DNA from: Chryseolinea lacunae
GTDB lineage: Bacteria; Bacteroidota; Bacteroidia; Cytophagales; Cyclobacteriaceae
Length of the DNA: 64,000 nt
Direction of reading: 5' to 3'
NCBI RefSeq assembly: GCF_016735595.1
Contig: NZ_JAERRB010000009.1
Coordinates: 243,792-307,791 of the forward strand
The notes beneath the pieces were generated by a model, which ran no database searches, was not told where the DNA came from, and saw only the letters and a list, made by a program, of their open reading frames with translations. Shown one piece after another: positions 1 through 9,267 of the stretch; within the stretch, counting starts at the first letter, position 1; every line of letters begins with the position of its first letter. The position numbers and the translations under genes were made by a program.

Positions 1-1185
1 ATAGCTTGTGGCCAGCGTGGTGGCCAAATAGGGCGTGAGCGATGCGCCCAGAATGCCCGCCAGTGTGAAGCACAACGATGCTCCCGTGTAGCGAACTTCT
101 GCTGGGAAAATCTCTGCCAACGCAGTCCCTACCGGCCCGTAGTTCAACCCCATCAGCAACATGCCGGTCGACTGAAACACCACCGTAACCAGGAGGCTGC
201 CCGTGCTGAAGAAGGGCGCGAGAAACAAACCAAAGACAAAGATGCCAATGCTCGACACCATGAGCATGGTGCGCCTGCCCCTGCGATCGGCAATGACGGC
301 CGACACCGGAATGCCCAACGCAAAAAACAACATGGAAATCATCTGGGCAATCAAAAAGCTTTCGCGGGGATAGTGCAACGCCGACGTTCCCCAGCTTAAG
401 GTGAAAACCGTCATGATATAAAACACCAGGAAGGTGGTGATCGTGGCCACCGTTCCCAGGAAGACGGCTTTGGTGTGTCGGGCAAAGACGGCGATGACCG
501 GAACTTTTACGCGTTCCTTGTTATCCATAACCTTCAGAAAGTCGGGCGTCTCCGTTATTTTCAGACGTATGTAGAGCCCAACCCAAACAAGCAACGCACT
601 GGCTATAAATGGAATTCGCCAGCCATACGACAGGAACTGCTCGTCGCTCATGGTTTTGCTAAGAATAAAAAATGTTCCGCTCGACAACAGGAACCCGATG
701 GGCGCACCCAACTGCGGGAACATGCCATACCACGCCTTCTTATTCTTCGGCGCATTCTCCGTGGCCAGCAACACAGCACCACCCCACTCACCACCCAGCC
801 CCAACCCCTGACCAAACCGAAACACCGCCAACAAGATTGGCGCCACAATGCCGATGGAATGATAGGACGGCAAAAGCCCGATGGCCACCGTTGACGGTCC
901 CATCGTCATGAGCGCCGCCACGAGCGTAGCCTTACGTCCCTTCCGGTCGCCAAAGTGCCCGAAGAGCGCAGCGCCCAGAGGCCGGGCAAAAAAGGCCAAC
1001 GCGAATGTTGCCAATGATGCCAGCGTTGCCGCAATGGGGTCGCCCGCCGGAAAGAACAGCGTAGGGAAAACCAATACGGCTGCGGTGGCATAGATATAGA
1101 AATCAAAAAATTCGATGGTGGTTCCAATCAGGCTGGCGGCGAGTATCCGTGACACGGGGTTTGCTGCGCTTGGGGTTTGAGTCAT
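1..1185 (-). CDS. MFS transporter, metabolite:H+ symporter type (3' end beyond the window)
   Basis: Reading the minus strand from ATG at 1185 gives 395 codons without a stop to the window edge, so the C-terminus is missing. The protein is strongly hydrophobic. It has the N-terminal signature of the metabolite:H+ symporter (MHS) branch, GTTIEFFDFYIY at residues 21-32, and the MFS loop 2-3 motif GHFGDRKGRK at 76-85. MHS members import small organic acids or osmolytes (shikimate, alpha-ketoglutarate, proline/betaine) with protons across the inner membrane. The substrate cannot be read from sequence. Roughly 40-50 residues (the last one or two helices) should lie to the left. Family assignment is firm; substrate unknown. 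Confidence 0.9.
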   Translation of the reverse strand, partial: MTQTPSAANPVSRILAASLIGTTIEFFDFYIYATAAVLVFPTLFFPAGDPIAATLASLATFALAFFARPLGAALFGHFGDRKGRKATLVAALMTMGPSTVAIGLLPSYHSIGIVAPILLAVFRFGQGLGLGGEWGGAVLLATENAPKNKKAWYGMFPQLGAPIGFLLSSGTFFILSKTMSDEQFLSYGWRIPFIASALLVWVGLYIRLKITETPDFLKVMDNKERVKVPVIAVFARHTKAVFLGTVATITTFLVFYIMTVFTLSWGTSALHYPRESFLIAQMISMLFFALGIPVSAVIADRRGRRTMLMVSSIGIFVFGLFLAPFFSTGSLLVTVVFQSTGMLLMGLNYGPVGTALAEIFPAEVRYTGASLCFTLAGILGASLTPYLATTLATSY

Positions 1186-1422
1186 AGGGACAGGTAGTGT
1201 TATGCTACTTGCAAGATCATACTTTTACGGAATAATTTTAAGGGGAAGGGGGATGAAATTCGTGTGGGTTTCTGGAAGGTAGGGAACCGTGCCCTTGGGG
1301 TGTCACCTTCCCACGATAATTGTTACTTTCGAGCGTAGCTTCACAGGGGAATTTTACGGTCAAGGCACTTCTATTTGTTTCCATCCGAAGTTCATTGTTT
1401 ACCTCACCGTGAATTGGTCCAA

Positions 1423-2183
1423 TCATTGGTGGCTAAATTCTTCTTTAACTTTCATTGGTACCACTGAAACATTATCAATGTAGTAATAGCAGGCGTTCTC
1501 AAAAGTATTGGTCTTTCTTAATCTATTTTTTTCTACGATACTTTGAAACCCTCGTTTCGATAAATCGCTTTTAAAAAAACCAACGGTCAAATATTCTTCC
1601 TTTCCTTTAGATAAATATTGAAATTCAACCTTATGCCAGTTCACCGTATCCATTGCATCCACTTTGCCAACTTTTTCAGAGAGCATATGTTCACCAATTA
1701 ACACATCCTCCATTCCATCATAATATTTAAGAGTCTTTTCCCTGGATAAGTTCACACTAAAATGATCTGTATAGAATACAGAACTATCTGCCATGCTATA
1801 GTAAAAAGATATTAAATACTTTCTGTTGGCTTCTAAAGGCTCGCGAAATTTCGTATGCAAATATTCCCTATTAAAATATCCATTAGAGCGGTCCTTTTTT
1901 TCGTGATAAAATAAAAACAGCCCTGCATAAGCGTTACCAATACCAAAGGGTTGTTGAAAACCACTTTTATTGAATGGAACTCTGGTGAGGTTTTTCCTTT
2001 TACAGCAGGCATTGTAGTAATCTGTACTTCCAACTTGCTGAAACCATCCGATTGAAAAATCAATTTCTCCATCGTCACAATTGCACTTAGAGTATTCCTC
2101 AAAGCTGCCATTCACCACAAGGTCTTGGCCAAATCCTAAACCTAGGTTAAAGGAAAAAAAAAAATTAACCAGAGTACTTTCAT
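1423..2183 (-). CDS. Secreted protein of unknown function; signal peptide separated by a T11 frameshift
   Basis: The open frame begins at GTG 2118 (MVNGSFEEYSKCN) and encodes 231 residues. It resembles the N-terminal carbohydrate-binding-like module common in Bacteroidota surface proteins: NGSFEEY, a GW-F motif, several cysteines, then a beta-rich body ending YYIDNVSVVPMK. ATG 2183 starts a perfect signal peptide, MKVLWLIFFF. A run of eleven A on the plus strand (2154-2164, T11 on the coding strand) puts it in another frame, ending at a TAG. One extra base would give ...FFFSFNLGLGFGQ-DLVVNGSF, a normal cleavage site joined to the module. The gene is therefore frameshifted, phase-variable, or affected by a homopolymer sequencing error. 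There is no OmpA tail, so the product is short for the family. Confidence 0.6.
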
Positions 2184-2318
2184 ATCTTATCTATCCACCT
2201 TTATAATTTTCCAGCCAGACCCATGAATTCTAGAGCAATACATTCTTCTAACTTTGCGTTTTATTTTAACCCGTGGAGCCAGTGAATCTACTTGAATTTC
2301 TGAATCTTCATCCACGCT

Positions 2319-2795
2319 TCATAAGCTCTGCACAGAAACTGAATTGTGCCCATACGTTTTAATACACTCCAGGATCAGTTCATATTTTTTTGAAGGCCTC
2401 ATTGTTAGATATTTATCTATCAAAAGGTTAAATTCTTCCGTTTGAGTCACCACATTCATCTTAATCGGCGGATTAATCATATCATCTTTTTCTTTTTCAA
2501 AATGAATACTTCTGACACTTGACCATTCAATAAATATTTCCGCCCGTCTCTTCCTAATCACAAGTCCGTCAGAATTTATCTCTAACGTGGCATTATTGTA
2601 AAACCGAGTAAAATATAAAATAAACACCGACAGAAAAAAGCCAGGAAAAAAGACCGAAAAGGTACGCCCCCATTCCAGTTGGTGAGACAAAATGGATAAG
2701 GTGAGCAAACAGATCGCAGGTATCGAGTTCATTAAACCACTTAGCTCTCGATCAATCCATGTTCTCCAATAACTAATTTTTACAATTGTTTCCAT
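2319..2795 (-). CDS. Small membrane protein with PH-like domain, unknown function
   Basis: 158 residues from ATG 2795. Two closely spaced hydrophobic segments (about residues 20-40 and 45-65) precede a soluble C-terminal half. That half has the pattern of a membrane-associated PH-like domain: LEINSDGLVIRKR, then IEWSSVRSIHFEKE, then a lysine- and glutamate-rich end. Such proteins are common in Bacteroidota next to secreted or surface genes and have no assigned role. It lies upstream of, and in the same direction as, the secreted protein ending at 1423, with a 135-nt gap to its ATG. No catalytic motif is visible. Confidence 0.6.
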   Translation of the reverse strand: METIVKISYWRTWIDRELSGLMNSIPAICLLTLSILSHQLEWGRTFSVFFPGFFLSVFILYFTRFYNNATLEINSDGLVIRKRRAEIFIEWSSVRSIHFEKEKDDMINPPIKMNVVTQTEEFNLLIDKYLTMRPSKKYELILECIKTYGHNSVSVQSL

Positions 2796-3098
2796 ATGAG
2801 AAAAAGCTTATTCAGGTAGCATTTACGATGCTCTGCACCAGTTGTATACTTTTTTTTGGTCATTACGTGTTGCTCGTTACTTATCCTCCAAAGCGGAAGC
2901 TCAAAGATAAACAGTCGTAACTACAGATTGTCGAACTCCTCACGTTTATCATACACTGTAATCAACGCATTTCGTCCTCTTTCAAGGTCGATTCAACCCG
3001 TGATTCGGGAAAATCTCTCAGCCTTTAGCCCTTAGCAAGAAACTGAAAGGACATTGCAGTTTCACAACAGATGTTTGAATAAATAAATCTAATGGCCT
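2796..3098. other. Intergenic region between divergent genes
   Basis: About 300 bases between the divergent PH-like membrane protein gene and the IPT/TIG lipoprotein gene. No plausible coding frame or strong hairpin was seen. It presumably holds both promoters, but no convincing TANNTTTG box could be placed. Confidence 0.4.
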
Positions 3099-4934
3099 AT
3101 GAAATCTATTGAATCAATTAAAAAACGAATCGCTTATTTTTTATTGTTGTCAGCCGCGCTGATGGTCGGTGCGGCCTATATCACATCGTGTAAAAGTGAT
3201 GACAACGAGGTTGCTATGCAGCTGCCCGCTATTTTGGCAATTAATCCCACGGAAGGTAACGTAGGCTCTGAAGTTACCATTACGGGATCGAACTTCAGCG
3301 CGACATCTGGTAACAACGCAGTTACTTTTAGCGGTGTGCCTGCAACCGTGCTGAGCGCAACCGAAACGACCCTTGTCGCCAAAGTTCCTGCCAATGCGAC
3401 TACAGGCCCCGTTGCAGTGACTGTAAATGGCCATACGGCAACCGGTCCGGAGTTTAAGGTCCTTACAGCAACGGCTCTTGCCATTTCTTCAATCGAGCCA
3501 ACAAGTGGCGTTGCAGGTATCGAGGTCACTCTTACCGGAACAGGATTCAGCGGTACGGCAGCCTCCAACGTCGTAAAAATCAACGGTGTGCAGGCCGAAG
3601 TAAAAACTGCTTCAGCAACGCAGCTCGTGATTATCGTGCCCGCATCAGCGACGACTGGCGAAATAACTGTGGCGGTAAACGGCCAATCCACTACCGGCCC
3701 CATATTTACAATATTGGCAAAGGTTGTCATCACCGACGTTAACCCGAAAACAGGTGCGAAAGGAACGCAGGTTACCATTAGCGGAAGCAACTTCAGTAGT
3801 ACTCCATCCAATACTAAAGTGACCTTCAACGGGAAAGCAGCCACAGTGATATCGGCTACCACAACATCGCTTGTTGTCGAAGTGCCAGCAGCAGCGGGCA
3901 CTGGTAATATCAAGGTTGAGTTGGGTGATCAAAAAGCTGATGGACCATCTTTTGATTTCATTTGGACGTATACCGTTAGCACACTGGCTGGTGGTCAATG
4001 GGGAGACGCAGACGGTGTTGGGACTTCGGCCGGTTTCCTTATGCCCTATTCGTTGACACGCGACAATGACGGCAACTTGCTTGTGGGTGAAATGATGGGC
4101 CGCATTCGTAAGGTAACGCTTCAAGGAAATGTAACAACCCTTGCAGGCTCTGTCCGTGGCTATGCTGACGGACCGGTGGCGACGGCTCAATTTAACGAGG
4201 TACTGGGCATAGCGGTAGACAAGACCGGGAACATCTTTGTTACCGACGCCTATGGTGTCCGTAAAATTGATACGCAAAACCAGGTATCAACCTTCGCTGG
4301 CAATTTTGCCCTTCAGGGCAGTTCCGCCGTTGACGGAAAAGGAAATACGGCACGTTTCCGCGACGCAACCGGACTTAGTGCTGACGTCGCCAACAACTTG
4401 TATCTGGCCGAAGCCAATGCTGTTCGGAAAATTGCGCCGGATGGCACGGTGACGACCCTTGCAGGTTCACTCACCGCGGGGCCATCGATGATTGACGGAT
4501 CGGTAACCTTAGCCCGGTTTAATGCCCCTTCCTACCTGGCAACTGCCACTAACGGGGATATCCTTATTCTTGACAACGGCAACGCGAGAATCAGAAAACT
4601 AACCAACGGTCAAGTCACAACATTTGCCGGGATGGCAGGCACGGGCTTTAAGGATGGCACACTGACAGACGCCAAGTTCAGTTCGGCGTTGGGTCATATG
4701 ACAATAGATAAGAGCGAAAATATATACATCGTAGATGGAAATTGTATCCGTAAAATAACCCCCGACGGCAAGGTATCGACCGTAGCTGGACTACAGTCGG
4801 AAGCGAATTTTGTTGACGGCGTGGGAAGTACCGCTAGGTTTAGTATGCCGATGGGAATAGTAACAGATGCTAATGGTAACGTATACGTTGCGGACGCAAA
4901 CAATAATGCGATTCGAAAAATCATTATTGATTGA
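3099..4934 (+). CDS. IPT/TIG-repeat and NHL-repeat lipoprotein
   Basis: 611 residues. The N-terminus is a lipoprotein signal with lipobox ITSC (Cys31), so it should be lipid-anchored outside the inner membrane. Three IPT/TIG immunoglobulin-like domains follow (about residues 43-125, 127-207 and 209-288), each with the GxxGxxVTITGxxF pattern. Residues ~290-611 form an NHL/SMP-30-like beta-propeller with repeating blades of the type GNIFVTDAYGVRKI and NVYVADANNNAIRKI. In Bacteroidota such proteins are surface lipoproteins of unknown ligand, often thought to bind polysaccharide or protein partners. It is a single gene followed by a strong terminator. Confidence 0.9.
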   Translation: MKSIESIKKRIAYFLLLSAALMVGAAYITSCKSDDNEVAMQLPAILAINPTEGNVGSEVTITGSNFSATSGNNAVTFSGVPATVLSATETTLVAKVPANATTGPVAVTVNGHTATGPEFKVLTATALAISSIEPTSGVAGIEVTLTGTGFSGTAASNVVKINGVQAEVKTASATQLVIIVPASATTGEITVAVNGQSTTGPIFTILAKVVITDVNPKTGAKGTQVTISGSNFSSTPSNTKVTFNGKAATVISATTTSLVVEVPAAAGTGNIKVELGDQKADGPSFDFIWTYTVSTLAGGQWGDADGVGTSAGFLMPYSLTRDNDGNLLVGEMMGRIRKVTLQGNVTTLAGSVRGYADGPVATAQFNEVLGIAVDKTGNIFVTDAYGVRKIDTQNQVSTFAGNFALQGSSAVDGKGNTARFRDATGLSADVANNLYLAEANAVRKIAPDGTVTTLAGSLTAGPSMIDGSVTLARFNAPSYLATATNGDILILDNGNARIRKLTNGQVTTFAGMAGTGFKDGTLTDAKFSSALGHMTIDKSENIYIVDGNCIRKITPDGKVSTVAGLQSEANFVDGVGSTARFSMPMGIVTDANGNVYVADANNNAIRKIIID

Positions 4935-4966
4935 TTGATACGTATTGGTTGCAACGTTAAAAAAAC

Positions 4967-5002
4967 AAAGGAGGCAGCCTGGATATAAGGGCTGCCTCCT
5001 TT
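4967..5002 (+). terminator. Rho-independent terminator
   Basis: A perfect 13-bp stem, AAAGGAGGCAGCC at 4967-4979 and GGCTGCCTCCTTT at 4990-5002, with a 10-nt loop, 33 nt after the lipoprotein stop codon. The T-rich right arm continues into TACTTTATTA. Confidence 0.9.
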
Positions 5003-5124
5003 ACTTTATTACGAACAAAGTATAATTCGACAAAGAGCTCCTAAGTAAATGTGAATAAATGATGACATCGCATCGTAAAAAAACTCACGCCGTTCCCGAT
5101 GACAACAAGTGCAGCAAGGCTCCG

Positions 5125-5294
5125 TGGAGAATCCGAAGTGGCTGACCATTTTTTTCCGTTTTGCCCTGACCATCAATTTTTAGACCTCGTGACAATCCAA
5201 TTCCGCTACCATTTGACCAGAAATGAGTCTAGCAATCACTTTAGCTGGTCACGCTCCTCCTGAAACAAAGTGGTCGATGGGGTCTGAATTTCCA
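5125..5294 (-). repeat. IS21-end-like short repeat, copy A
   Basis: A 170-bp non-coding element. It starts TGGAGAATCCGAAG on the plus strand and TGGAAATTCAGACCCC on the minus strand, so the ends form an imperfect inverted repeat beginning TGGA. The interior has several TGACCA/TGGTCA words, resembling the multiple transposase-binding sites at IS21-family ends. It encodes nothing. It ends 3 bp from the stop codon of the barrel gene at 5298. Related copies are at 6295, 9099, 11007 and 46928. Copy A lacks a ~35-bp internal block present in the 11007 copy. Confidence 0.75.
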
Positions 5295-5297
5295 GTC

Positions 5298-6101
5298 TTA
5301 GAAAGCAAACGGAGCTACCGATACACCTGCCTGGACGGTGAGCGCCCGGATCTTTTCGACATCAAAGCCGCCTGACTTGTCTTCGTACATCGAGTTGATA
5401 TAATACTGTGCTGAAAGTTTGACAGACAGGGGTGCGATGATTTTGTAGGACGCACCGAGATTACATCCCCAGATTAGATTTCGCATGTTACCGATGGTGT
5501 CGAAGTATGCTTCGTCCGGAGTTCTGTTGGCTTGCGAATCCGTGGAATGATAGATCACCAGCACGTTCTCGACATCGTGGCTCAGAAGGAAGTTAAATGC
5601 CGGGCCAGCTTGCAGTACAAGCCGGTTTTCGAACAATCCTTTAGAGATATTGACCGGTGTGACGGAAAGGTACAGCAGTCTGGTCTCTCCGAATCTACGG
5701 TCGAAGTCATCCAGGTTGTAGGTCTTCGATTGTCCGTTGTCGAAATACGTAAATCTTGAGTTGGTATCGAAGCGCACCTTTTTAAGCCCCGCTCCCACCG
5801 ATAACCTGAGGTTTTGTGGTAGTCTGTAAAACAGTTCGGCTTCGACATGCCACCCTAACTGCGACCGCGCTGTGGACGTGGCCGAGGAGACAGATACTGA
5901 CTGCGCATTGGAAGGATCGATGAATCCCGGTATCATCATGTTTTTTCCATAAATCACGGTGTTGTTGAAATCCTGCACGAGTGTAAAAGTACTTCCTGCA
6001 TTTATGCGAAGATCAAAGCGACGCGGTTGATTTATTTCGCCCTGTGCAAATGCAAAGCAAGTGGCCAGGCAAGATAAAAAAAGCAAAAAAACTTTATTCA
6101 T
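5298..6101 (-). CDS. Outer-membrane beta-barrel protein, PorT-like
   Basis: ATG 6101 is chosen because it begins a clear signal peptide, MNKVFLLFLSCLATCFAFAQ. The frame is open further upstream, but that part has no protein-like character. The 267-residue product alternates amphipathic strands (LGWHVEAELFYRLPQ, RLSVGAGLKKV, LSVKLSAQYYINS) and ends in a hydrophobic aromatic residue (VAPFAF), typical of outer-membrane barrels. Bacteroidota call many of these PorT family proteins, but no specific function can be assigned. Its stop codon abuts repeat copy A. Confidence 0.75.
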   Translation of the reverse strand: MNKVFLLFLSCLATCFAFAQGEINQPRRFDLRINAGSTFTLVQDFNNTVIYGKNMMIPGFIDPSNAQSVSVSSATSTARSQLGWHVEAELFYRLPQNLRLSVGAGLKKVRFDTNSRFTYFDNGQSKTYNLDDFDRRFGETRLLYLSVTPVNISKGLFENRLVLQAGPAFNFLLSHDVENVLVIYHSTDSQANRTPDEAYFDTIGNMRNLIWGCNLGASYKIIAPLSVKLSAQYYINSMYEDKSGGFDVEKIRALTVQAGVSVAPFAF

Positions 6102-6294
6102 AGAATAGCCGGTAGGTTGGAGGTAACGAAAGATACAGCAAAAGAAGAAATTTTTCACTTGGTCATCCCCTATGCATCCCCTCAATCTCCAGCCTAAGTA
6201 ATTTCTAAGGCCCGCTATCAAAAAGAAGATTTATGATCCAAAAGTTGAGTGCCTTTTAAGTCTCGATTCGTAGATAATTAGTTTTATTACCTCG

Positions 6295-6450
6295 TGGAGA
6301 TTCTGGACCCGGTGACCACTTTTTTCAAGAGAGCGTGACCAGTTAAAGTTGCCTGGGGGATAGAACTTTGCTTGAGTTTGGAACGCCTGATTGTCAGATT
6401 CGTTTCTGGTCAAGCGATAGTGGAATTTGATGATCACATATAGTGACAGA
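6295..6450 (+). repeat. IS21-end-like short repeat, diverged copy E
   Basis: An older copy in the opposite orientation. It begins TGGAGATTCTGGACCC, then GTGACCACTTTTTTCA and GCGTGACCAGTTAAAG, and keeps the block TTTCTGGTCAA near 6401. It includes the ~35-bp block missing from copy A, so it represents the longer form. The right boundary is blurred. It occupies most of the 435-bp gap between the barrel gene and the HxlR gene; nothing else was recognised there. Confidence 0.6.
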
Positions 6451-6536
6451 AGCTTGATGATTGTGCATACGTCACCAGCCTTAAACCAGCCATCGCGGAA
6501 AAAGAGTTTGGTGGTTTCTTAGCATTTTTTTTATGA

Positions 6537-6878
6537 CTACTTCCCAATGACTTCCTTCCGGAAATGTTCCCCCCAGATTAACACTTCGTCTAATAGTTTC
6601 TTCATGGACTTTCCCAAAGGAGTTAGCGAATACTCGACAGTCACCGGCATGCTGTCATACAGTGTACGCGTAATGATTTTATTTTCTTCAAGCGCCTTCA
6701 GTTCCTGAGAAAGCATTTTCGGTGATATGTCCACGATGTCTCTTTGAAGTTCACCAAATCGTTTGTTGCCAAAGGTAAGGGCCAGCACGATTGGCATCCG
6801 CCATTTCCCTTGTATTACCTCCAGCGCGTCTCTCGAGATGCGGAGTTTCTGCTGGCATGACTGTGTTTTTTGATTCAT
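6537..6878 (-). CDS. HxlR-family winged-helix transcriptional regulator
   Basis: 113 residues. The family pattern is complete: an N-terminal cysteine (Cys8, QSCQQ), then VIQGKWRMPIVLALTFGNKRFGELQRDI, the recognition region ISPKMLSQELKALEENKIITR, and the wing VEYSLTPLGKSM. HxlR proteins are small dimeric repressors or activators, often responding through a conserved cysteine to aldehydes, quinones or disulfide stress. The gene is divergent from a YceI gene, with two near-identical palindromes between them that are probably its operators. Most likely it controls itself and yceI. Confidence 0.9.
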   Translation of the reverse strand: MNQKTQSCQQKLRISRDALEVIQGKWRMPIVLALTFGNKRFGELQRDIVDISPKMLSQELKALEENKIITRTLYDSMPVTVEYSLTPLGKSMKKLLDEVLIWGEHFRKEVIGK

Positions 6879-6898
6879 TGCTTTTTCAGTTCACCCAC

Positions 6899-6930
6899 TT
6901 ACCTGGAGGTAACTACTTACCTGCGGGTAA
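6899..6930. promoter_or_regulatory. Tandem palindromic operator for HxlR/YceI
   Basis: Two 14-bp palindromes, TTACCTGGAGGTAA (6899-6912) and TTACCTGCGGGTAA (6917-6930), are spaced 18 bp start to start. A third half-site-like CTACTAACC follows. They lie 20 bp upstream of the HxlR start and 60 bp upstream of yceI. They most likely bind the HxlR dimer; this is inferred from symmetry and position. Confidence 0.75.
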
Positions 6931-6989
6931 CTACTAACCTTTCAATAGTAAACCTACATAATTTTACGATGTAACTAAAAAAGAAAGAA

Positions 6990-7547
6990 ATGAAAAATTT
7001 AAAGACATGGGTGATAGACCCGCTTCACTCTGATGTGATATTCAAAATCAAGCACCTGGTTATTTCTACGGTCACGGGATCATTCCGCAAGTTCGAAGGC
7101 CGCGCTGTTTCTGAAGGAGAAGGATTTGAGCATGCAAAAGTATCTCTTACCATTGATGTGAAAAGTATCGACACCAACCAGCCACAGCGCGACCAGCATT
7201 TGCAAAATGGTGATTTCTTTGAAGCTGATCTGTATCCGCAGATTACCTTCGAGTCTACTTCATTTGTGAATGAGGGAGGTAGCCATTTCAAAATGATTGG
7301 TGATCTTACTTTGAAAGGTGTAACGAAGTCTATTGAATTGAATGTTGAATACGGAGGTTCTCAACGAAGCCTACAAGGTGTTATCAAACATGGCTTTGAA
7401 GTAACAGGCACCATTCATCGCAAAGAATTTGGAATGACCTGGAACGTCCTGACCGACACCGGTAATTTAGGATTGGGCGAAGACATCAAGTTGGTCGCGA
7501 ACATCCAGGTCTCAGAATTGATAGAGGCGTTGAAAGAGACGGCTTAG
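6990..7547 (+). CDS. YceI family lipocalin-like protein (cytoplasmic form)
   Basis: 185 residues matching the YceI domain from start to end: TWVIDPLHSDVIFKIKHLVISTVTGSF, then DVKSIDTNQPQRDQHL, FFEADLYPQITFEST, GDLTLKGVTKSIEL, and the FEVTGTIHRKEFGM strand. YceI proteins form a beta-barrel that binds isoprenoid-like lipids. They are often induced by base, osmotic or organic stress. No signal peptide is present, so this is a cytoplasmic form. The divergent HxlR gene and the operators between them suggest inducible expression. Confidence 0.9.
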   Translation: MKNLKTWVIDPLHSDVIFKIKHLVISTVTGSFRKFEGRAVSEGEGFEHAKVSLTIDVKSIDTNQPQRDQHLQNGDFFEADLYPQITFESTSFVNEGGSHFKMIGDLTLKGVTKSIELNVEYGGSQRSLQGVIKHGFEVTGTIHRKEFGMTWNVLTDTGNLGLGEDIKLVANIQVSELIEALKETA

Positions 7548-8175
7548 TAAAAGTTTAAGTCCAATTGGAAATTCGGTGCTGGTTGATTACACCTTTCGTG
7601 ACATGCACTATTTTGGATTGCTGACTATTGACATAGGATAGTAATCCACGTGATTCTAGAAAGGCGATCTCTGTGCACGGAATTTCCAATTTAGTGAGGG
7701 ATCCCGCTTGGATATGCGGTTTATGCCTTTTATCGCCTTCAGCTATCGTAAATGGCGTGTTTGATAGCATTCTGAATAATGCTGACATATTTTTTAAAGA
7801 ACCAACAAATGCCACGACATGCCGCAACCTAAGCTCACCAGGAATTTCTTGGTCTCTATTTGCTCACCAGAAGTTTGATAAAATATGGACGAATTGACAC
7901 CTTCTGGAAAACAAAAAAGCTCGAAATCAGCGAGATTTCGAGCTTTTGAATGATTTGATTGATGTATTTGTGATCCGACAGGGATCACGCCTTCTATTGT
8001 AAGAATCTATTTATCAATCAATTACACTCAAATTTCCGTTTCTGCTCTCGGATTGCTCTCGATCTTTATGCGATAACAACAACGGGCACGAAAATACGAA
8101 AATCCATAAGACTATCCCGAACAGGCCGACGTTCCCAGAAGCTCGACTCCGACCTTGACCTGGCCGGCAAACTAA
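7548..8175. other. Gene-poor spacer
   Basis: Over 600 bases with no convincing gene. The short open frames lack family features and overlap each other on both strands. The only clear structures are the terminator at 7915-7947 and a short hairpin, GTGATCC/GGATCAC, at 7970-7988. The right part runs into the degraded type IX sorting-tail remnant. Confidence 0.45.
7915..7947. terminator. Strong bidirectional terminator hairpin
   Basis: A perfect 14-bp stem, AAAAGCTCGAAATC (7915-7928) and GATTTCGAGCTTTT (7934-7947), with a 5-nt loop. It works on either strand. No gene ends nearby, which suggests that a gene between 7.55 and 7.9 kb has been lost. Confidence 0.8.
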
Positions 8176-8661
8176 ACTGGTGCCGATTACATCAAGCTGG
8201 TGGACATCACCAACGCCATGGCCAAAAAACGGGGTACCCAATGCGCTGAAATCCAGATCCTGGCTTTTAATGGCGCCTCCGATGGTTTCGACGTCGATGC
8301 CGTAACTTGTCCTAACCAAGGCGGCAAAAGCAACACCAGCATTGCGCGAGCCGAAGCAACACACGAGTCTGCCGCCGCAGGCCGCAACACCGAGCTACCG
8401 ACCACCGCGGCGTATCCCAACCCCGCAGGCAATTCGGTGACGTTAGACCTGAACAACGAAGAGGAATTTGTGCTTCCCGAAGATGGGCTGTTAAAAATCG
8501 AAACCTTCACCAATAAAGGCGACAAAGTTGGCGAATGCATCAACCCCATTAACGACGACTTTAGTACAACTGTATCCCTGGACGGCTTTCCCAGTGGCAT
8601 ACTCTTGTTAAAGATCACTAACGCTGGCATACTCAAAACTGTAAAAATATTAAAACGGTAG
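8176..8661 (+). pseudogene. C-terminal remnant of a type IX-secreted protein
   Basis: The open frame starts only after an in-frame TAA at 8173. The readable part begins ADYIKLVDITNA and contains FNGASDGFDVDAVT, seen in the C-terminal part of large Bacteroidota surface proteins. It ends in a type IX secretion sorting domain: AYPNPAGNSVTLDL, GLLKIETFTNKGDKV, FPSGILLLKITNAG, final KILKR. These domains occur at the end of large secreted proteins, so some 160 residues without signal peptide or catalytic part are a truncated relic. Its presence implies that the genome has the type IX (gliding/Por) secretion system. Confidence 0.75.
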
Positions 8662-8779
8662 ATCCATTAGACGACAGTTGTCGATTTCAACGACTTCGAG
8701 GCAAGTCACAATTCTGGAGATACAAATCTAACAGTTCACAAACAAATCGCCGCCATTTTCCCAGCTACTTGGCATATTT

Positions 8780-9098
8780 TCAGAGTTGAACTTTGCCTTC
8801 ATTGCAGCGGTCCTGAATCGGGGTGTCCACCAGGCCGTCGTCGTCCGTACAGGCTGAACAGCACGGATTGTCAGGAAAACATCCGCCCCAAATATGCTGC
8901 AAGTCCAACCAATGTCCCACTTCATGTGTAGCCGTTCTCCCAAACGCAAACGTATCACGTTCAATTCTGCCGAATACGTCATATCTAATTACCACACCAT
9001 CTCGTTCGTGGGAAATCCGTTCCCCTAATCCTGCTGGAATAGCATATCCATAGAAACCATGGATATCACAAACCCAAATATTCAAATAGTGTTCTGAA
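8780..9098 (-). pseudogene. M43 pappalysin-like zinc metallopeptidase, N-terminally truncated by repeat B
   Basis: The remaining frame has the metzincin zinc site HEVGHWLDLQH preceded by FGRTAT and followed by IWGGCFPDNPCCSACTDDDGLVDTP, characteristic of the secreted pappalysin-like M43 family. Upstream, the reading frame passes at 9098/9099 directly into repeat copy B, so the first ~150 residues, including signal peptide and prodomain, are gone. The C-terminus ends soon after QDRCNEG. It cannot be a working secreted enzyme. Insertion or recombination at the repeat is the likely cause. Confidence 0.75.
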
Positions 9099-9267
9099 TG
9101 GAGAATCCGAAGTGCTTGACCATCTTTTTCCGTTTTGCCCTGACCATCAATTTTTAGATCTCGTGACAACCCAATTCCGCGGGAAAGTTCAATTCCTCAA
9201 ATAAACTTTCGGAAGCTGGTCAAGCCCCCCTCCTGAAACAAAGTGGTCGATGGGGTCGGAATTTCCA
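9099..9267 (-). repeat. IS21-end-like short repeat, copy B
   Basis: 169 bp, from TGGAGAATCCGAAG at 9099 to the inverted end AATTTCCA at 9267. It is closely similar to copy A in both outer parts; the centre is shortened and altered (GCGGGAAAGTTC). It interrupts the M43 metallopeptidase remnant. Confidence 0.75.

Noticed and set aside
3176..4277. Two long minus-strand open frames
   Set aside because: Antisense to the IPT/TIG-NHL gene, whose repeats and lipobox are unambiguous. The antisense frames only mirror its codon pattern.
7555..7988. Several 60-90-codon frames on both strands
   Set aside because: Mutually overlapping, no domain or signal features, and a terminator hairpin runs through one of them.
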